Positions 35,001 through 50,000 of a stretch of DNA of 64,000 nucleotides are shown here, piece by piece. Origin of the DNA: Melieria omissa (taxonomy: Eukaryota > Arthropoda > Insecta > Diptera > Ulidiidae); assembly GCA_963971225.1 (NCBI GenBank), contig OZ020267.1:154433920-154497919 (forward strand), in the 5' to 3' direction. How positions within the stretch are numbered: the first letter of the stretch is position 1; each line of letters opens with the position of its first letter. The notes under the pieces were generated by a model. That model had not been told where the DNA came from. It searched no databases and saw nothing but the letters and a program-made list of their open reading frames with translations. Position numbers and translations under genes: made by a program.

Positions 35001-38000
35001 CAGTCAGTCGACCTGTTCGTCAGCGAGTGTTTTTGTCTTTACGTGTTTGCCCACAACTGTGCGACGGCGTCGTCGACGTTATAAGAAATGCACACATGAC
35101 TTCGACAATGATTACAGGTCAACAGAAAATCAGACATTAGCTGTCAAACTGTGTAAATGTTAGTCTGTGCAAAACTCACCCAAGCAAACTCGCCGCTGCG
35201 ATCTGATAATTAACACTTTCAAGCACTAATTGTTGTAGTATTCTTGTTGTCCTGTAGCAGATAGTGAATGTTTTTGGCTATTGTTGTTTTCTTTCAGCAC
35301 CGAGTAAGCGCGAATTCGACGTACAAACAAAGGAGAAGCTGCAGGAAATCGTCCATTTAATTTTTTGCTCTTTTCGGCTGTCACCCTCAATCTGACACCG
35401 GCTCGACCTGGCCCAGGTGGCAAACGCTTTCATGTGCATTTAATAAATATTAAATTAGTGCGCCCAAAAGCAGGCTATTAAAAATTAAATTAAGCTCTGC
35501 TCCGGCACACGCACAGCCAGCACACGTTGCTGGAGCGTCGAGCAAGACTCGAAGCATAAAACCTCAAGTCAATTATGCGTGTCGTATTCTGCGCTGCTCG
35601 CTCATTTGTCAGCCGACTGCGCAGCGCCCGCCCGGGCTTCAAAGCCAGCACATATTTTATTGTCGACAAATTGCCAGCTAAACTGCTTTTCAGTAGCAAC
35701 TGCTCGCAGCACAAGAACAACCGAACGCAAGGTGATGCACGTACGCAGCGACATTCCAACCTGCCGCCCGTATGAGACTAAGCAGGGAACAGGGCTGAAG
35801 AAGTTGCAGAGCCGGGGCACAAATCTGATCAAAATTTAATGGGAATTTGACACTTGTCAACTTCAAATTAGAGTAGGAAAATATCCGCGAGCGTTGTTGC
35901 GCCCTTGTTGGCAGAACAGGCCGCAACCATCATAGCGCAAAAGAAATGTGTCGTCGTGCGTGTCTAAATCTGAGCAGCGCGTAAATTGCATTCTGTCGGT
36001 GCGAGTATCTGCGGCTTAGAGCAAATTGGTTTAACAACAGTTGAATTGACTGCTGGGCGCTCAACCGTTGTCTAGGCTGCTGCCGTCAAGCACCGAGTTT
36101 CAATTACATAGACAAAATGATTAAGGCGCATTTTCTAAGCATACCCTCAGGCGTCTAGCTGCAGTTGGTGCTGTGCCGCTATCGTCAAGTATTGCAATAC
36201 TCGTCAGTAAAAAGTTGCCCAAGCACACAATTTATTCAATCATAATTTTAAACTAAATGTGTTTATAAAAACAAAAAAACTTAAATGCGAGACTTAAATT
36301 GGAACACCATACTTACGCAGCTTTTCAACCACAATGAAAAACCAGTTTTTTGCGATGTTGGGCATTGGTTAGTGGGTTGGAGCGAAAAACAATGACACAT
36401 TAAAGGTTAATCCCGACTGTCGCAAAAGCTCACCCAAGGCGCCTCTGCTTTGCGCGCGCCTTCTTCAGTTGGTCACATCAAGAGGTGAAAGGGCCCCCCT
36501 CTTCGCCGTCTACCTCCAACTACCGCATCGAACACATTTTTCGTCGTAGCTTCATCGTTCATACGGCAGACGTGGCCAAGACAGCTGTAGCCGCGGTGCT
36601 ACGTCCATGTTCGTCCAGTTCCTTGGTTCGTATATGATAGTTGTCGCCATTACGAACACCCAAAGAGCCGCCACAATAATCGTCCTATATAGTCAAAGTT
36701 ATAGTGTAAGTTGGAACAAATATACATTGGCAGTAAATCAGGAAAAGCTTTTGCAATGTATACTCCGGAAAATCAGTTGAGCCCAAATCTATGCAAAGTT
36801 TTATCAATCAGCAACAAGTCTAGGTGCAAATAATGAAAACTGAAAACCCCGAGTAACCTGTAGGGTGGCCTTATCAGGAACCAACGCCTTGTGCGTTTGC
36901 ACTGTCTCGACAAATCACTTTTGTGTTCGAATATGATAAACGGAATTAAAAAGACAATCCATGGAAATTAGCTCCGCGAGTAAGAAAGATATTGATCGCA
37001 CACACATGCGCACCTGCATGGGTGCAATCAATTATCGCGTTGCTGATAGCGTGTGTCACCAGCACCAACAACAACTCCACTACCGGGCCTAGCAATTTAG
37101 ATAAGACAGTTTTTACACTACGCAAATTTCGCCTTTTCCTACGGTCGGCAGTTTTCAAGTGGTTTTCAAAAACTCGCAAAGTGCTTGTGTGGCTGTTGTC
37201 GGCGCGGACATGGTTTGACACTGGTTCCGCATCTCGACTACGCATTTAATGAGTGTTCACTTAGTTGCCATTACGGACCAGGCCCCGAAAATGAAGCACC
37301 GTGACATGTGCACAATTAATTGAAAACGCCCACAGACCACTTCATCCACCATCGAATTGCACTCTGCCGCTGGCAGTGCAATGTTGCCGTCACAGCCAAT
37401 GGAAAAAATGTAATTGACAAATTTTAATTGCATCTGTATTGTGCGCAGACACACTAAAAAAAATTGTCCAGCATGGCTGCGTGATTGTTTATAACTAATT
37501 GCATTCGATTATGTCAAAATATTGCAATTCGTTGTGTGCGTGAAGAATGCATTGATTTTGATTTGGGTGCTGTCGGCAAACATGATTATAATTGAATTGG
37601 TTTTCACGCTCCAACTCCAGGTATGCATAATTAATGCCGCCGCTAAGTGAAATCTGTAACAGTATCGCTGAATAATTGTCAGTGTTGCGATTGATAATAA
37701 ATGGTAATGAGAGCAATTGTCGAGCACCGAGTCGATGGGCTGTTGGTGGCGTGCGCTACGTGGGTCATTAGGACAATGCAAACCAACGAGATTGATCGAT
37801 TTCTCAACTCCAAGTACAACTGGGGACTTGATAGTCTATTGCAAGCATCGGAAATCGTTTCTCCTTGTTGCCAGCTGATCAAAGGACGTTTGTGTCAGTT
37901 TTATTTTAAGTGAAAATATTCGCGACAGTAGAACTACGAACGAGAAATTTTGAGCGAATTTTGATTTATAACTAAACATTTTGTTTTCCTTGTTCACTCC

Positions 38001-41000
38001 TCTCTGGAGTATGGGGCCTTCACAAGACTCTTACACGATTATGGGCTGTTGTAACTAAATATAGACTAAAATAAATCATTAACATTTTCGTGTGCGCTGA
38101 GTATAAACCACATTGTCCTTAAGAACTTACGGAATCACCGCAAAAATCATCTCGATTACAACTACACGCACTTAATGGGATCCTTTGCATAGCTCAGCTG
38201 GACAGCAATGAACACTAACGGCCAGCACGTTTATTTATGCGTCGCATAATTTCATTGAAAGCATATATGTACATATGTAGATATTTTTCCGATTATTTTC
38301 TCAGCAATGATTTATTTTGGCAGACAGTGTCAATAATATTGTGCGGAAAATGGCAATGGCCATGGTTAAATGATTCATTGTGTTATTATTGTTTGCTGTT
38401 GCTTTTGTCGCTGTCATTGTTTTTTGCTTCAACAGCGGCAGGAGAAGTTTTCTCATTAAATTACCAATTATTTGTTTTGCCATTTTCCGACTCCGAAGAA
38501 TGACAACGACAACAGCAAGAACGCAACAGTAACGAAAATAAAATGGAGCTAAAATGAAAATAAAGTTATTTACATTTAGGGCTCCGCCGGCGTGTCGGCC
38601 GACTGGTTGGCCCACTTTCGCGAGCAAACACTTGGAGCTGGCAAACAGGCACAACTTACTCATGCCAAGTGCTGCACTGTCTGCGGATCTAACCGACCTA
38701 AAGTAGTAGTGGCAGCTGGCCAAAATCCAGAATCGATGTGTGCTGGCCGCATGTGCACACAGCAGACTCATTCGCAAACTTACACTCGACGCCCACAAAT
38801 CATTCACAATTCGGTCCCAAAACTGATTAGACTTTGTTGCTGGTTGCGCTCCAGTGGGGCCAACAAAATACCGAATAGTGCTGGCGGAATTTTACTAAAA
38901 AACTTTACTTCGCATTTAGCGGAATAACCGAAATGGGGCACCAAGAACAATCAATCAATGTGGTGGCGATGGACGAGGGCGGAGCAGCAGCACGCAGCAA
39001 TTTGGAATCAATTTGACCCAGAAAAGTCCAACCGAAGCGCGAAACGAAAACTAACACCGGCAAAACTGACTCGATAACAAATGATGTTCTTGCCCAACGC
39101 CGATACCCACGGCGACGCACCCTCGCGCTTCTTTGCTCAATTTGTTTTCGGAGTTCTTTTTGTGGGCGGCCAATTCGATAGCAGCCGAAACGAGCCGTCC
39201 CCTTCCGCCGCAGTTTACGCGTTAATCATGCGGAAAAAGCCCACAGAGAGCATTTGTTCCGTTGCTGGTCACCGTTGGGTATTTGCCACATTAGCTCCGC
39301 CACGCAACAGGCGAACATTTCCGGCGCAGCTGCCGAACTAACGCGCCTCGAAAGTGTTGAGCCGCGTTTTATTGAGGACCTCTGTTAATGGCGGCCAGTG
39401 GCGTTTTTCGCTTGCAACGCCGCTGGTCCTTTTCGCTGTTCATATTTCCCGCTTTTTATTAATTTGCCGACTACGGAAACCAAACTGCGACAAGGACGGT
39501 CGAAACAAAAAGCCGAACATTAAATTCCATATCGAATGAAATTCCTCCCGCCAATGGCTGGCAATTGTTTTCGGTCAAAATTGCTGTCCATTAGGGTCAA
39601 AATGCGTTAAAGACGCGCCGAGTCTAAAGTGGAATTCCATAAAATTTTATGGTTCCAAATAGTCGAAACAGAAAGTGGAAAAGCACATAAAAGTTTGAAA
39701 TTTCCATTCTTATCAGTTGGCAGAAAAAGTACTAACGAGAGCAACGGACGAATATGCGCAGTTAAGAATATTTTAAGCCAAGTTATTTTATATTTTACAT
39801 GGTTCTTTAATTTCGATGCTGAAGCACAAATATGGGAGACAATACTTTTCGCGAAAGCATAGTTTCGGGCGCAATAACAACGAACTCGTGACTTGCACAG
39901 GCAATAAAACTCAGCTGCAGGGACTGTCCGCGCGGACAAAGGACAAAGAGTAATTAGCGAAAATTGCTTAATGACGATCGGCCAGTCATTTTTAGCGGCA
40001 GGGGCAGTGTGTATGTGTTATCTGCTCTGCATGATTAAATGCGCGAAAACGTAGTTCATATGGTCGACACATACACACTTTACAAGCGTCTTTAAGACGT
40101 TCATGGAAAACTTGGGAGCAGCAAAAGTTGTGCGCGTCTGCGTCCTAATCGCCCGCTGAGAAGAGAGGAAATCTGTTTAAAGTTGTCGCTTGGGGAATTT
40201 TCGAGTTGAAAGTAATTTCACGTAACTATCAGAAGTTGCCTCAGCCCCCTTCTTTAAAGAAATTTCCGTGTTGTGCGCATTGACGCGCTTTGTTATTAGC
40301 GATGAAAATGGCGCAAAGCGCACGCTAGTTATTTGCATAAAATGCCAATTCACACACGCCGCTCGTTGTTCGTCAGCAAGAAATGTGGAGGTGAAATCAA
40401 ACAGCGCTCAGGTGTGCGTTTGTGCACTTCAGCGCTCACGTGCCGAGTGTGTGCGCGCCTCATCGCGAATGGCGGCGCCCCGATGTGGGTGTGGTTTAAA
40501 AATAGCAGTCAACAAGCTGACAGCACATCAAACTCGAGTTTTCTTGGCTTGCGTCGTACCTGTTGCGCCACCTGGCATTCGGTTGGGGCACAAGTGGGGT
40601 GTGGGTGGGTGGCGCGATTTGATTGCCAAATGTGCTCTTTAGGCGGAATTTGATAGTCAGTTTGAAGGGATGGGCGGTGGGTCAGCGCTAATGTGTTTTT
40701 AATAAATACATCGTCAACTCTGCAGCACACACACCCTTATATGAAGTTCTGTAGGACCTAAGGTTCTGTTGGTACAACCAGTGGGGAACCGAAAGCCTTT
40801 TTCGTAACTTTCGAAAATGGAAGTAGACGTTAAGTTTATCTAACCTAATGAGTAAAGTATAGAAAACTGTTGGCGGCTTGTAAAATTTCAAATTCTTGAT
40901 GAGTGAATTCAAACTTGATGTTTTGAAGAAAAAACAACATCTACAGTGTGTGTGACTCGGCACTCCGCCAGCCCTCCTACTCCTATTAACACCTCTATCC

Positions 41001-44000
41001 ACCCATCGGGACGAACCCAATGGTGGCCAATTGATTCAGCTGTCACTGTAAGATAAACAGCATAAAGTTAATAGTACAAGTTAAAAGAACGCACAGTGCT
41101 CCGAGAGTGGACAAAAATAATACAACAAATTATCGCGGATTTTGACAAAAGTAGTATCATGTTAAAGGTAATTGTTTAATTAAGCTGGATCCGAAATATT
41201 TCCGCGAAACATTGTCGAGATTAGTAGATATAGCTTGTCAAAGTCGGATATATTTTTACAAAAATTTATGAAGGAGAAAAATGAAATTTAGGTGCTTGTA
41301 TAAAAGAAATTGTAGAAAATGTGTTGTTGTAGATAGGCTACTAATTTTTTTTAATATTAAAACTACATTGATAGGAGCGAGACCGCTGATCGGTTTTTTT
41401 ATTTAACTTTTATAGTTTTGTTTTACGAATTTTCAAAAATGAATGTTTTTTAACCAATGAAAATTAAAAATAGCCAAATTTAGAAAGGCAATTTAAATCG
41501 AATGGCGTAAATCCTTTCTATGACCTTTTTAAATGGACTTTCTTCTCTTAACTCTGAAAAAAAAAACTCTGCGTCTTTCTGTGCCTTTGGAAAATATTCA
41601 ATTTTTTCAAAACTACTAACAGAATTCACTTGATTTAAAATTTCGACCAAAATATGTAACCAAGTCAATGCCGCGAACTATGAATGTTTTTTATAAAAAT
41701 AGGTTTGGCACACCTATTTAACCCATTATGAGAAATATTATCCGATTTTTTCATTATTATGGAATTTGTTTGCTAAAATGTAATTTAACGCTAATATATT
41801 CTAAAAAAAAGGAGGAATGTCTAATTTTAAAAAATAATTTTTATAAAAGTCTCGTCGTTATAAATTGAACTGCATTGCATATGCGCCTGTCTCGTCTCCA
41901 TGTTAAGCTCTACGGATATCAAATAAGCAGAAAATATATCCTTTAACCCTTTCGGGACGGAGTATAGTTTTGAAAACCAAAATACTCTTGGTAGAAATGT
42001 TCTCATGCTATGAAAATTGGGGCTACAAAATTATGTTGCATACTCACAAATTCTGAAATCATCTTTTTATCCAAAGACATATAATTCGAATAATTATTTT
42101 TCATGCGTCATAAGATCTGAATAATTATTTTGAGAGGCCTTTAAAACTAGCTGGGACGTATTATCCCAGTAGTCCCGAATGGGTTAAGCAACTGAATGAA
42201 AAATGCTAAAATACGTATTTTGTTATTGCTTTTTTAGTATACATATACACAATTTTTAAACAATCCGACTAAAGAACAATGTCCGTCCATATAAGCTTCA
42301 CTACCCCCTTTCCGCCCTTTCAAGGTCAACGTTTTTGAAATCACTTCTTTTTAAGAGTTGACTTTCTTAAATAGAACTTTTGACCAAATTTCATCATTAT
42401 AACTCCAGCGGTTTGGGCTCGATACATATAATAATATATATTCGATTTTTTTAAACTATATATTTGTTTGGAAACACACACAAATTTTGAAGTTAGCAGC
42501 CCAAAATTACTTAGACTGCAAATTTTCAGCGAATTTCATGTACTCCTTCTATTTTTGCCGCATTTTTGTATGGAATCGAAGCACTGTGGAACGCTTCGAT
42601 ACTGTGATCATTCTGGAGGCTTGTGATTGTGCAATGTCTTTGTACGTGTCTGCGTGTGTGTGTGTGTGATGAGCTTAGGGGTTGGGTGCACGCCAAGTGT
42701 CGTGCTTGTCTGCCAATGTCGTGGCTGAAATTTTGAATTTCCTCGACTATTTGCGCCTCCCGGCTAAACTGGCTGTCGTTCCTTTGCTGCTGCCGTACCG
42801 TTTTATGCTCTTCGCAAAGCCGCGGCCCACGCGTGTTGCACGAGTGAGCGGGCATTGCATGATTCGGCGGCATTTCACAACAACATTCCTTCAGCGCGGC
42901 ACTTTGTGAGCGTGCCACAGCCACAGCCACAGCGGTTTACGACTTCCCATACAATGTGGTTCGAGCCGCTGCTCGCTGCCCGCCGCCAACTGCCCACTCT
43001 GCCCGTTTCAGCTGCTGCGTGCAAAGCTTCTTGTGCCCTAACATAATTGTTATCCTTCCGTACAACAACAACAACAACTACAACAGTGGCGTGTTCGTGA
43101 GTTGGCGATATTCGGTTCATGTGGATATTGGCGGTAACAGGGGTTGTGGGGGGGTGGGGGTGCTTTGAAATGGCAAAAGGAAAAACACAATAAAAATATC
43201 CACAAGCCACACGAAATTAATTGTTGCGAAAGACGTTATTGTTGTTTTCGTTTGTCCTGCGCCATTGCGTTTTTCTACGCCGCTGACTCTGCCCGCACCA
43301 CGCCACGCCACGCCATCTTTCTTGACTTACTTATTCCCGACTTGGCAGGCGACTATTTGACTTTTGCAAAGTGTTCGTGGCCGCTTAGCGGATTTCGCAT
43401 TCAGCCAACGATTTTTAGTTTCAGTTTAAATTTAACGCGCAACCGACGCAGTACGCCGTACGTCCCGACGCTGTCGCCATGTCCGAAGCCAAAAGTGAAT
43501 TCTGAGCGCTGACGAACAACTGACCGATTTTTGGCCCGACGAAAGTGAAGAAAAAGCAAAAGTGGTCGCGGCTTTAGTTGACATATTGGCCAGACGACAG
43601 GTGCGGCTGCACAGCTGCCGCCTTTGCGGGAGCGGATTAACATATCACGCTGCTAAAGCCCAGTGTTGGTAACAGCAGCAACCCGGAGAGCGCAAACATT
43701 CAAAGCAGAAACGCAACTACGCTCGCTGCCGCCCGTCTCGCGCGCGTGTGTGATGTGTCGCTCTGACATGTTAAACTGATGTCAAGCAATTAATATTAGC
43801 TAAAAGCAAGCAAGCAATTAAAGAAACTATCAAGTGTGGCCAAGTGAGAAAAGTGGGCGGCTTACCACACGACGCAGGAGTTGGCGCCAACTGGAACCAC
43901 GACCGCAGAAACTGCAGCAACGCTCGAATGACATCAGCCCGCACGTCCGGCGCTGGCAACAACTATCACTCGCAGTGCTCATTAATTGTCCGTGCTGACC

Positions 44001-47000
44001 ACTACTCGGTGCCCGTTGACTGCCATTCCCTTTCCGAGCTCCCGCAGGCTGTCAGGCGCATTAGCGAACAATTGCTGCCATGAGTCGGCTGAGGCGTGAG
44101 AACAGCCGGCAGAGCGTCATTACGGTCGAGCTGATACAATTCATAATTCAGTATCGCGCCAAGGAGCTGCTGGAGAGGCGAAAAAGGTGCGCGTTTAGAG
44201 TGAATTTTTGAAGTTTTGAAGTTGCGCCGAGCGTTTGAGTTCGCTTAGGTTCAAATGTTTGACTTTGATCTGTTCGAAAGGAAAGTGTAAAATACTCAAA
44301 GCGATTTGGTGCTTATTAAATTTGTCATCATTTTGTTGGGTGTCCAGCATTTCAATAGATGCATTTTGTTTATATAGACGGTCTGTTATCGGACAAGTGC
44401 GGTAATTATCCAAACGACTTTTCGCTGCAGCCGCTCAAAAGTGTGGGTTCGCTTGTAGGCAACTAATTCCTCGCTGCCTAGTCGCACTTTGATGCCAGAC
44501 CATTGACAACTAATTTCAGATATTCAACCCACCGCCGGGAGATTTGGAGTGCTCAAAGTTTTCGAAATGATTACCGCATTTTGGTTCCTGCGCCAAGCCA
44601 TTAGGAAACTTCATAAAAGAGAAAGGTTCGGGTAACCTGCTCTTCCATTTGGTGCCAAATCTGTCACAAACAAGAACAACAATAATAGCAAAACTCAGCA
44701 ACAGCACCGAACGGCTCATGAGTGCACGAAAATGATGTGGAAATCTTTAAGCCGACACATTAGCCGCTTATCGCAACAACTAACTTGCCACGCCTGTGCT
44801 CGCCCACTCCGGCCGCAAGTAGGGAACAAACAAAGGAAAAGTTTCACATGCCGCAAAAGTTTCGAGTCGAGTGAATTGTTGAGGCGGTGTTTAGATTTTT
44901 CTCGCTTTCATTACAAACAAACAGCAAATTTGCTATGCAAACACTTGCACATCCTCCCAGTGGGCTGGCAACTACATTGCCGCTAGTAATTATCTGCTTT
45001 AAGGAACGGAACCTCAAGTCAGGAACATTCAAGAAATGCTCAACTTTCAAACTATTCACTTTCAAGTCAGGCAATGCTCAGTTAGACGGTTGTGGAACAA
45101 TCAAAGTGGATGAGTTGAAAACTTGCGCATTTAAGCGAGGAATTTTAACAGTGTTCACCTTGTAACGACTGTTTAAAGGTTTTGCTTAAAAGCCCAGTTT
45201 AATGAAACTGCAGAAAATTAAAAAAATATATGTTTTCCAAGATTTTACTGAATATGTGTGTATTTTCTGCTTGAAGCATCCCAGTAAACCAAACGATATA
45301 GAAACGATATCGTTAAAGCGAGAATTTTTCTCGGTTTCGAGTATTGCTGAAGTGTCTAAAATTATATCGAGAACGAGAAAAGTGACACTATCGTAACGAT
45401 ATCTAAAATTTCGAAAATCTCGACATCGTAACGATATTGAAATTTTCTTATCCGAGATATCGTAACGATGTCGAGTTTTTCGAAATTCTCGAAATCGTTA
45501 CGATAGTGTAATTTTTCTTGTTCTCAATAGAATTTTGGATACTATTACGAAAACTTATTTTCTTTCTGAAAATTGAAACAAAACGCATATTTTGCAGTAT
45601 TGTTGCATGGCCAGTCTATTATTTAAATTAAATAAATATTATATATTCAGGAAATCACAATTTTTCGCTTGACAAAAAAATATTTCATTTGCCTTGAAAA
45701 TATTCAAAATCTTCAAGGCAAAAAATTCAAGCATTATCGAGATTATTTCAAGAAACTGTCGCTAAAAATTTATATAAAGAAATTGTTTGCAGGGATATTT
45801 AAAGAGTCCGTTGGCTTTTCGGTGCTCAAGAGCTCATTTTTTTATTCGACTTGTGCGCAATTTTCAACTAAAAAGTCCATCAGCGGACAAAGCAATTTCG
45901 TCTACTAAACATTCTGCAAAGCCTTTTTTGATTAAAAATAAAATAAAATAACAAAATAAATACATAATAACATAACTAAAACTTTAGTTTCTTTGATTTA
46001 AACAAACTCGTCTAAAAAATAAAATCAGCTTACGAAGCTTTCACTTCTTTGGTCGATTTTTCTCTGACTTTAACGCATAATTTAAATAATTTGCTCGCCC
46101 TCCAACAGCCCAACTAAACACAAAGTTGTGTTTCCTTTAACAAAATTGTTGCACAAAGTTTGTTTGCACTCAGTGGGGGGGCGGAGGGTACCAACAGCAG
46201 GAATGCAAATAGAAAAACATTGACTGCTGGGCCCGCACTGAAGTGCGTCAATATTTATTGCAGCAGCAAATGTTTCTCGATCTCGCACCGTCAGACAAAC
46301 CTGATGGCTCAGTTAAAAACGTAAAGGAACACTCGAACCCCCGTGCCCCCGCGGGAGTCGTCGCAAGAAACACATAATTTTGAGTATTTGAATTATTGTA
46401 CACGGACAACAACGGTTGTTTCCTTTGTGCTGCCGTTGCTATTGTTGCATTGTTACTGTGCGAAGGACGCGCGGCATGTGGTGGCGCACCCAATAACACA
46501 GCAGCAAACAGTAAATACCCGCACAAATGAGTCCCATCAGCCACTTTGACGTTGATGCTCCCTGCCGATAACCACTGACAGGGCCGAAAAGTATTGTGCG
46601 AAGCGCGGCTCGCTGGAGACACTGTCGGCGGGCATTACTCGCATTATGCTCCGGTCCGTTATTGGCCATCAAGTTTTCATAATGTGGCGCACGAGTTTAT
46701 AGCGCAATTGACGAGCTTCTGCTCTGTGAAAGTTGTGTTGTAATTAAAGTGTAATTGCGGGCGAAGAAAAATGATCATTATTATCGAATTTATCAGCGTT
46801 TATTTGCTGTGTTTGCATGGGCCACGGGAGTGCGCCACAAAGTATGTTACATACATTCCTGTCATAAATTCAAGACATTCAGTACGTGCGATGCAATCAT
46901 TGCTGACTAGTTGTGTACTGGAGGCTGCTAACTTCGACGCAAGAATAAGTTTCCACCTGGCGAGAATTTCTGAATGCATTTGAAACTTTATGCAATCACG

Positions 47001-50000
47001 AAATGAGTGGAAAGAGCGATACGACAACGAAGTGGCCGCTTCAATGTGCCGAGCTAACATCGGCCAACTGGGCTTTAAACTTTCTGCAACTTGGCGCGCA
47101 AAGCTGCCGACTAGAAAGTTCGACGGCGAAAATCTGTCTGCTTGTGGGTCTTGTTGGCGGAATTGCGCTCGATTTGCACAAACTTAATTCTTGCAGGAAC
47201 TTGCAAGTCAAAAAATGAAAATTTAAATCCTAAATTGAAATTGAAAAGCTGGCCGAGTTGTTAACCCCGTTTAGTACCGCAAATATACTGAATTCATGCA
47301 TTGGGGGAGTCTGACAAAATGATGCCGGAGCTGTTTTCGGCGGCGACGGTCGACGAGGCGTCTTTTATGCTAAGCAAAATGGCCGCATTCATCGGAATGG
47401 CCCCAGTTACTCGATACAATTTCAATGTAGAAATGTGTTTACCTTATCCGCCCGCGAGCACTAAATTTCGCTTTATTTGCGACGCGAGTTTACAAATTTT
47501 GTTGCTGCCGTTTATTGATGTGAACATCCGTGGCTGCTGATGTTTGCTTCAAGCGAAATGTGCGCAGTCAAACAAGCAGCCGTCGTGCGCGGCGAGTTAA
47601 TGTTTGTGTTTTCATTTGACTGCACAAGTGTTCATTTCGCGGGCAGGGGAAGATAATGAGAAGTCTTTAATAGCGAAGTGTAATGTAATGCGCACGAATT
47701 TTGATGAAAGCATCAAATTCATAAAGGCGAAGCTGTCTTCGATCGCAAAAATGCTTCAAAAATTATATTGTTGGAAAGTCTGCTGTACTCGATCCGTAAA
47801 ATGACACAAGCCATGGTGCAAGGACCCCCAGCCAGTTGTCGCAGGCTGAGTTTTAGGTGGTTTTAGTCAACTTAAAACTTCTTCTTTTCACACTATAATC
47901 GAGCGTCGACGGCCCTGTCTTCAAGGTCATGGGCTGAGACACAGTGATGGTCAGAGTTCAAGGCACATTCGTCTGCACTTAATCGTGCTTTAAGGACCTC
48001 GCAAGTTTCCTGGCGTATCACTCAGAGCGCTGTTCTCTGAAATCTGAGCACCGCTGTGCCACTTGTGACCAAGTTGAAATGTATTGCGTCAATTACTTAT
48101 ACATAGTGTTTTTGTTTGAATCTTGTTTTAATATGTAATTCTGTGTGTATGTATGTGTATAGTGCCAAATCGCTCGTTTCGGCATCGATAAACTGATACT
48201 TTTTCTCTGTAAATTTCACCCCCGCAATGCACTGTAAACAATTTGCCTCGTTTGCTAGCCTGCACATTTATTTCTGTGGTTGTTGTACACTTTAATGTTG
48301 TTGTTGTTGTATTGCCTGTAACTACATATTTGGAAGGAAATTAGAGTAGTCCACAGTAAATAATATTCATGGAAAACGCATCAGCGCAGCTGGAGAACAC
48401 AACAATGCTAACAGCAGACAACAACCACACTAAAGCATAGAAAATCACACAACACATATGTACATATGTATGTATGTATCCAGACACCGCTGTACAAAAG
48501 TCCATACCTCACACACTCGCTCCATACATGTGAACAGCGCAACGCATAAACATTTAGAGTCCGACCGATACTAATTTTATTGGCCGATACTAGCCGATGC
48601 CGATTAATCGGTCGGACTCTATAAACATCAAAGCCGCCAATGCAAATGCCAACCTAAGCCACAGTCCGCCGGCAATCACACACACACACACACCTGTATA
48701 CAACACACGTTTCTACTTTGCTCTATAAATATTCACTCTTTCACTTCTCCGCATTAGTTTTCCTTAGCGACACACAAGTTGCGGTTTTAAATTCCCTTCC
48801 CTCGAACGTGCGCTTTGTGCACTGCTTTAATTATGTGTTTTTGTCTTTTAATTGCTATAATATATGTATTCCCCTCCCCGCACCTCCCACCGACAGTGCT
48901 GCGTGTTTGCTGAAATTTTCACTATCTAATTAACACCAAACAATGAGCCAACCCAGCCGAAAACTATTCCCACTATTGCTTCCTCCGTCCTTTCCTTTTT
49001 ATTTGATTTTATTTTTTTACACTTTACTCTGTCTACCCCACTGTGCTATCCACCACGGCCGAAACGAAACTAACACAAACACAAAAGCCCGAACTTTTTG
49101 AGTTTGTGCCGTTTTCATTTGCGCTGCGCTTGCGGTGCAAACTTCATTTGTTTATGTTTGTTTATTGCGTTTCCTAATTTGTTGTATCTTTGCTTGTGTT
49201 GAACTGCTTTTTTAATTGTTTTGTTGTTGAAATTGCACTTTTGTTGTTGGTTGGTTATGCAAACAATTTTAAGTTCTCTTTCCTTTAGTTTTTATTAACA
49301 ATAAAACGTGAAAATACCAGCTTTTGCGTTGATTTCATTTACACTTGATTGGAAAAAAATTGTCTCATGTCAAATGCTAATAAGCGATTGTCTTCTCTTT
49401 CTTCCCCCCAACCACTACCCCCCACCAAACCAAACCAATTTCCATTCCCCCACATTGTCAACTGCCAACCAACCAACCAACAGACGTCTCGCCGACGAAG
49501 ATGATGAACTGTCCGAAGTGCAACCGGATGCCGTGCCGCCCGAAGTGCGAGAGTGGCTGGCTTCCACTTTCACGCGACAATCGGCCACCTCACGCCGCCG
49601 CACTGACGACAAGCCCAAGTTCCGCACGGTGGCGCACGCCATCCGCGCCGGTATATTTGTGGATCGAATATATCGCAGCATCTCACGTACGACGCTGATG
49701 CAGTTTCCGCCGGAAGTGGTGCAGGTTCTCAAGGTGAGTGAGCAATGTACTCCCAACCCACCTTGTCTCGCGCTGCGAGCAGTGGCTTCGAGCGTGATTT
49801 ATGAACTTCACGCCCACAGCGTTGGTGCCAATAGTTTCGTCGAGGTCATAAATTGCAAATTTGGCGGTGCGCATAATTGACAACGTTGCTTCAGGGTGGG
49901 AGTGGGGGGAAAATGCAAGGCACCACCCATGCAAGGGGAATCAACTCAAAGCGAATGCTTTAAGTGAGAATGCCAGTTCGATGTGGAACTGGACCAGATC

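Larger units (their letters stand above)
30968..44079. other. Middle part of the large Pde1c intron, downstream of esc
   Basis: No gene is supported apart from the esc 3' end at the left. It holds a retrotransposon fragment (36495-36690) and a piggyBac-like MITE (41947-42183). The GC-rich stretch at about 42500-44080 has several short open frames on both strands and probably represents the promoter and 5' leader of the candidate Pde1c first exon at 44080. The remaining frames (for example 38301-38807 minus) have no recognisable domain. Confidence 0.45.
44187..49483. other. Last part of the large Pde1c intron
   Basis: No gene is supported. It contains an inverted-repeat foldback at 45369-45525, a 67-bp hAT-like micro-element at 48555-48621, and CA and ATGT simple repeats near 48460-48690. 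Open frames at 45669-45908, 46248-46622 and 47301-47540 show no domain. Confidence 0.45.
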
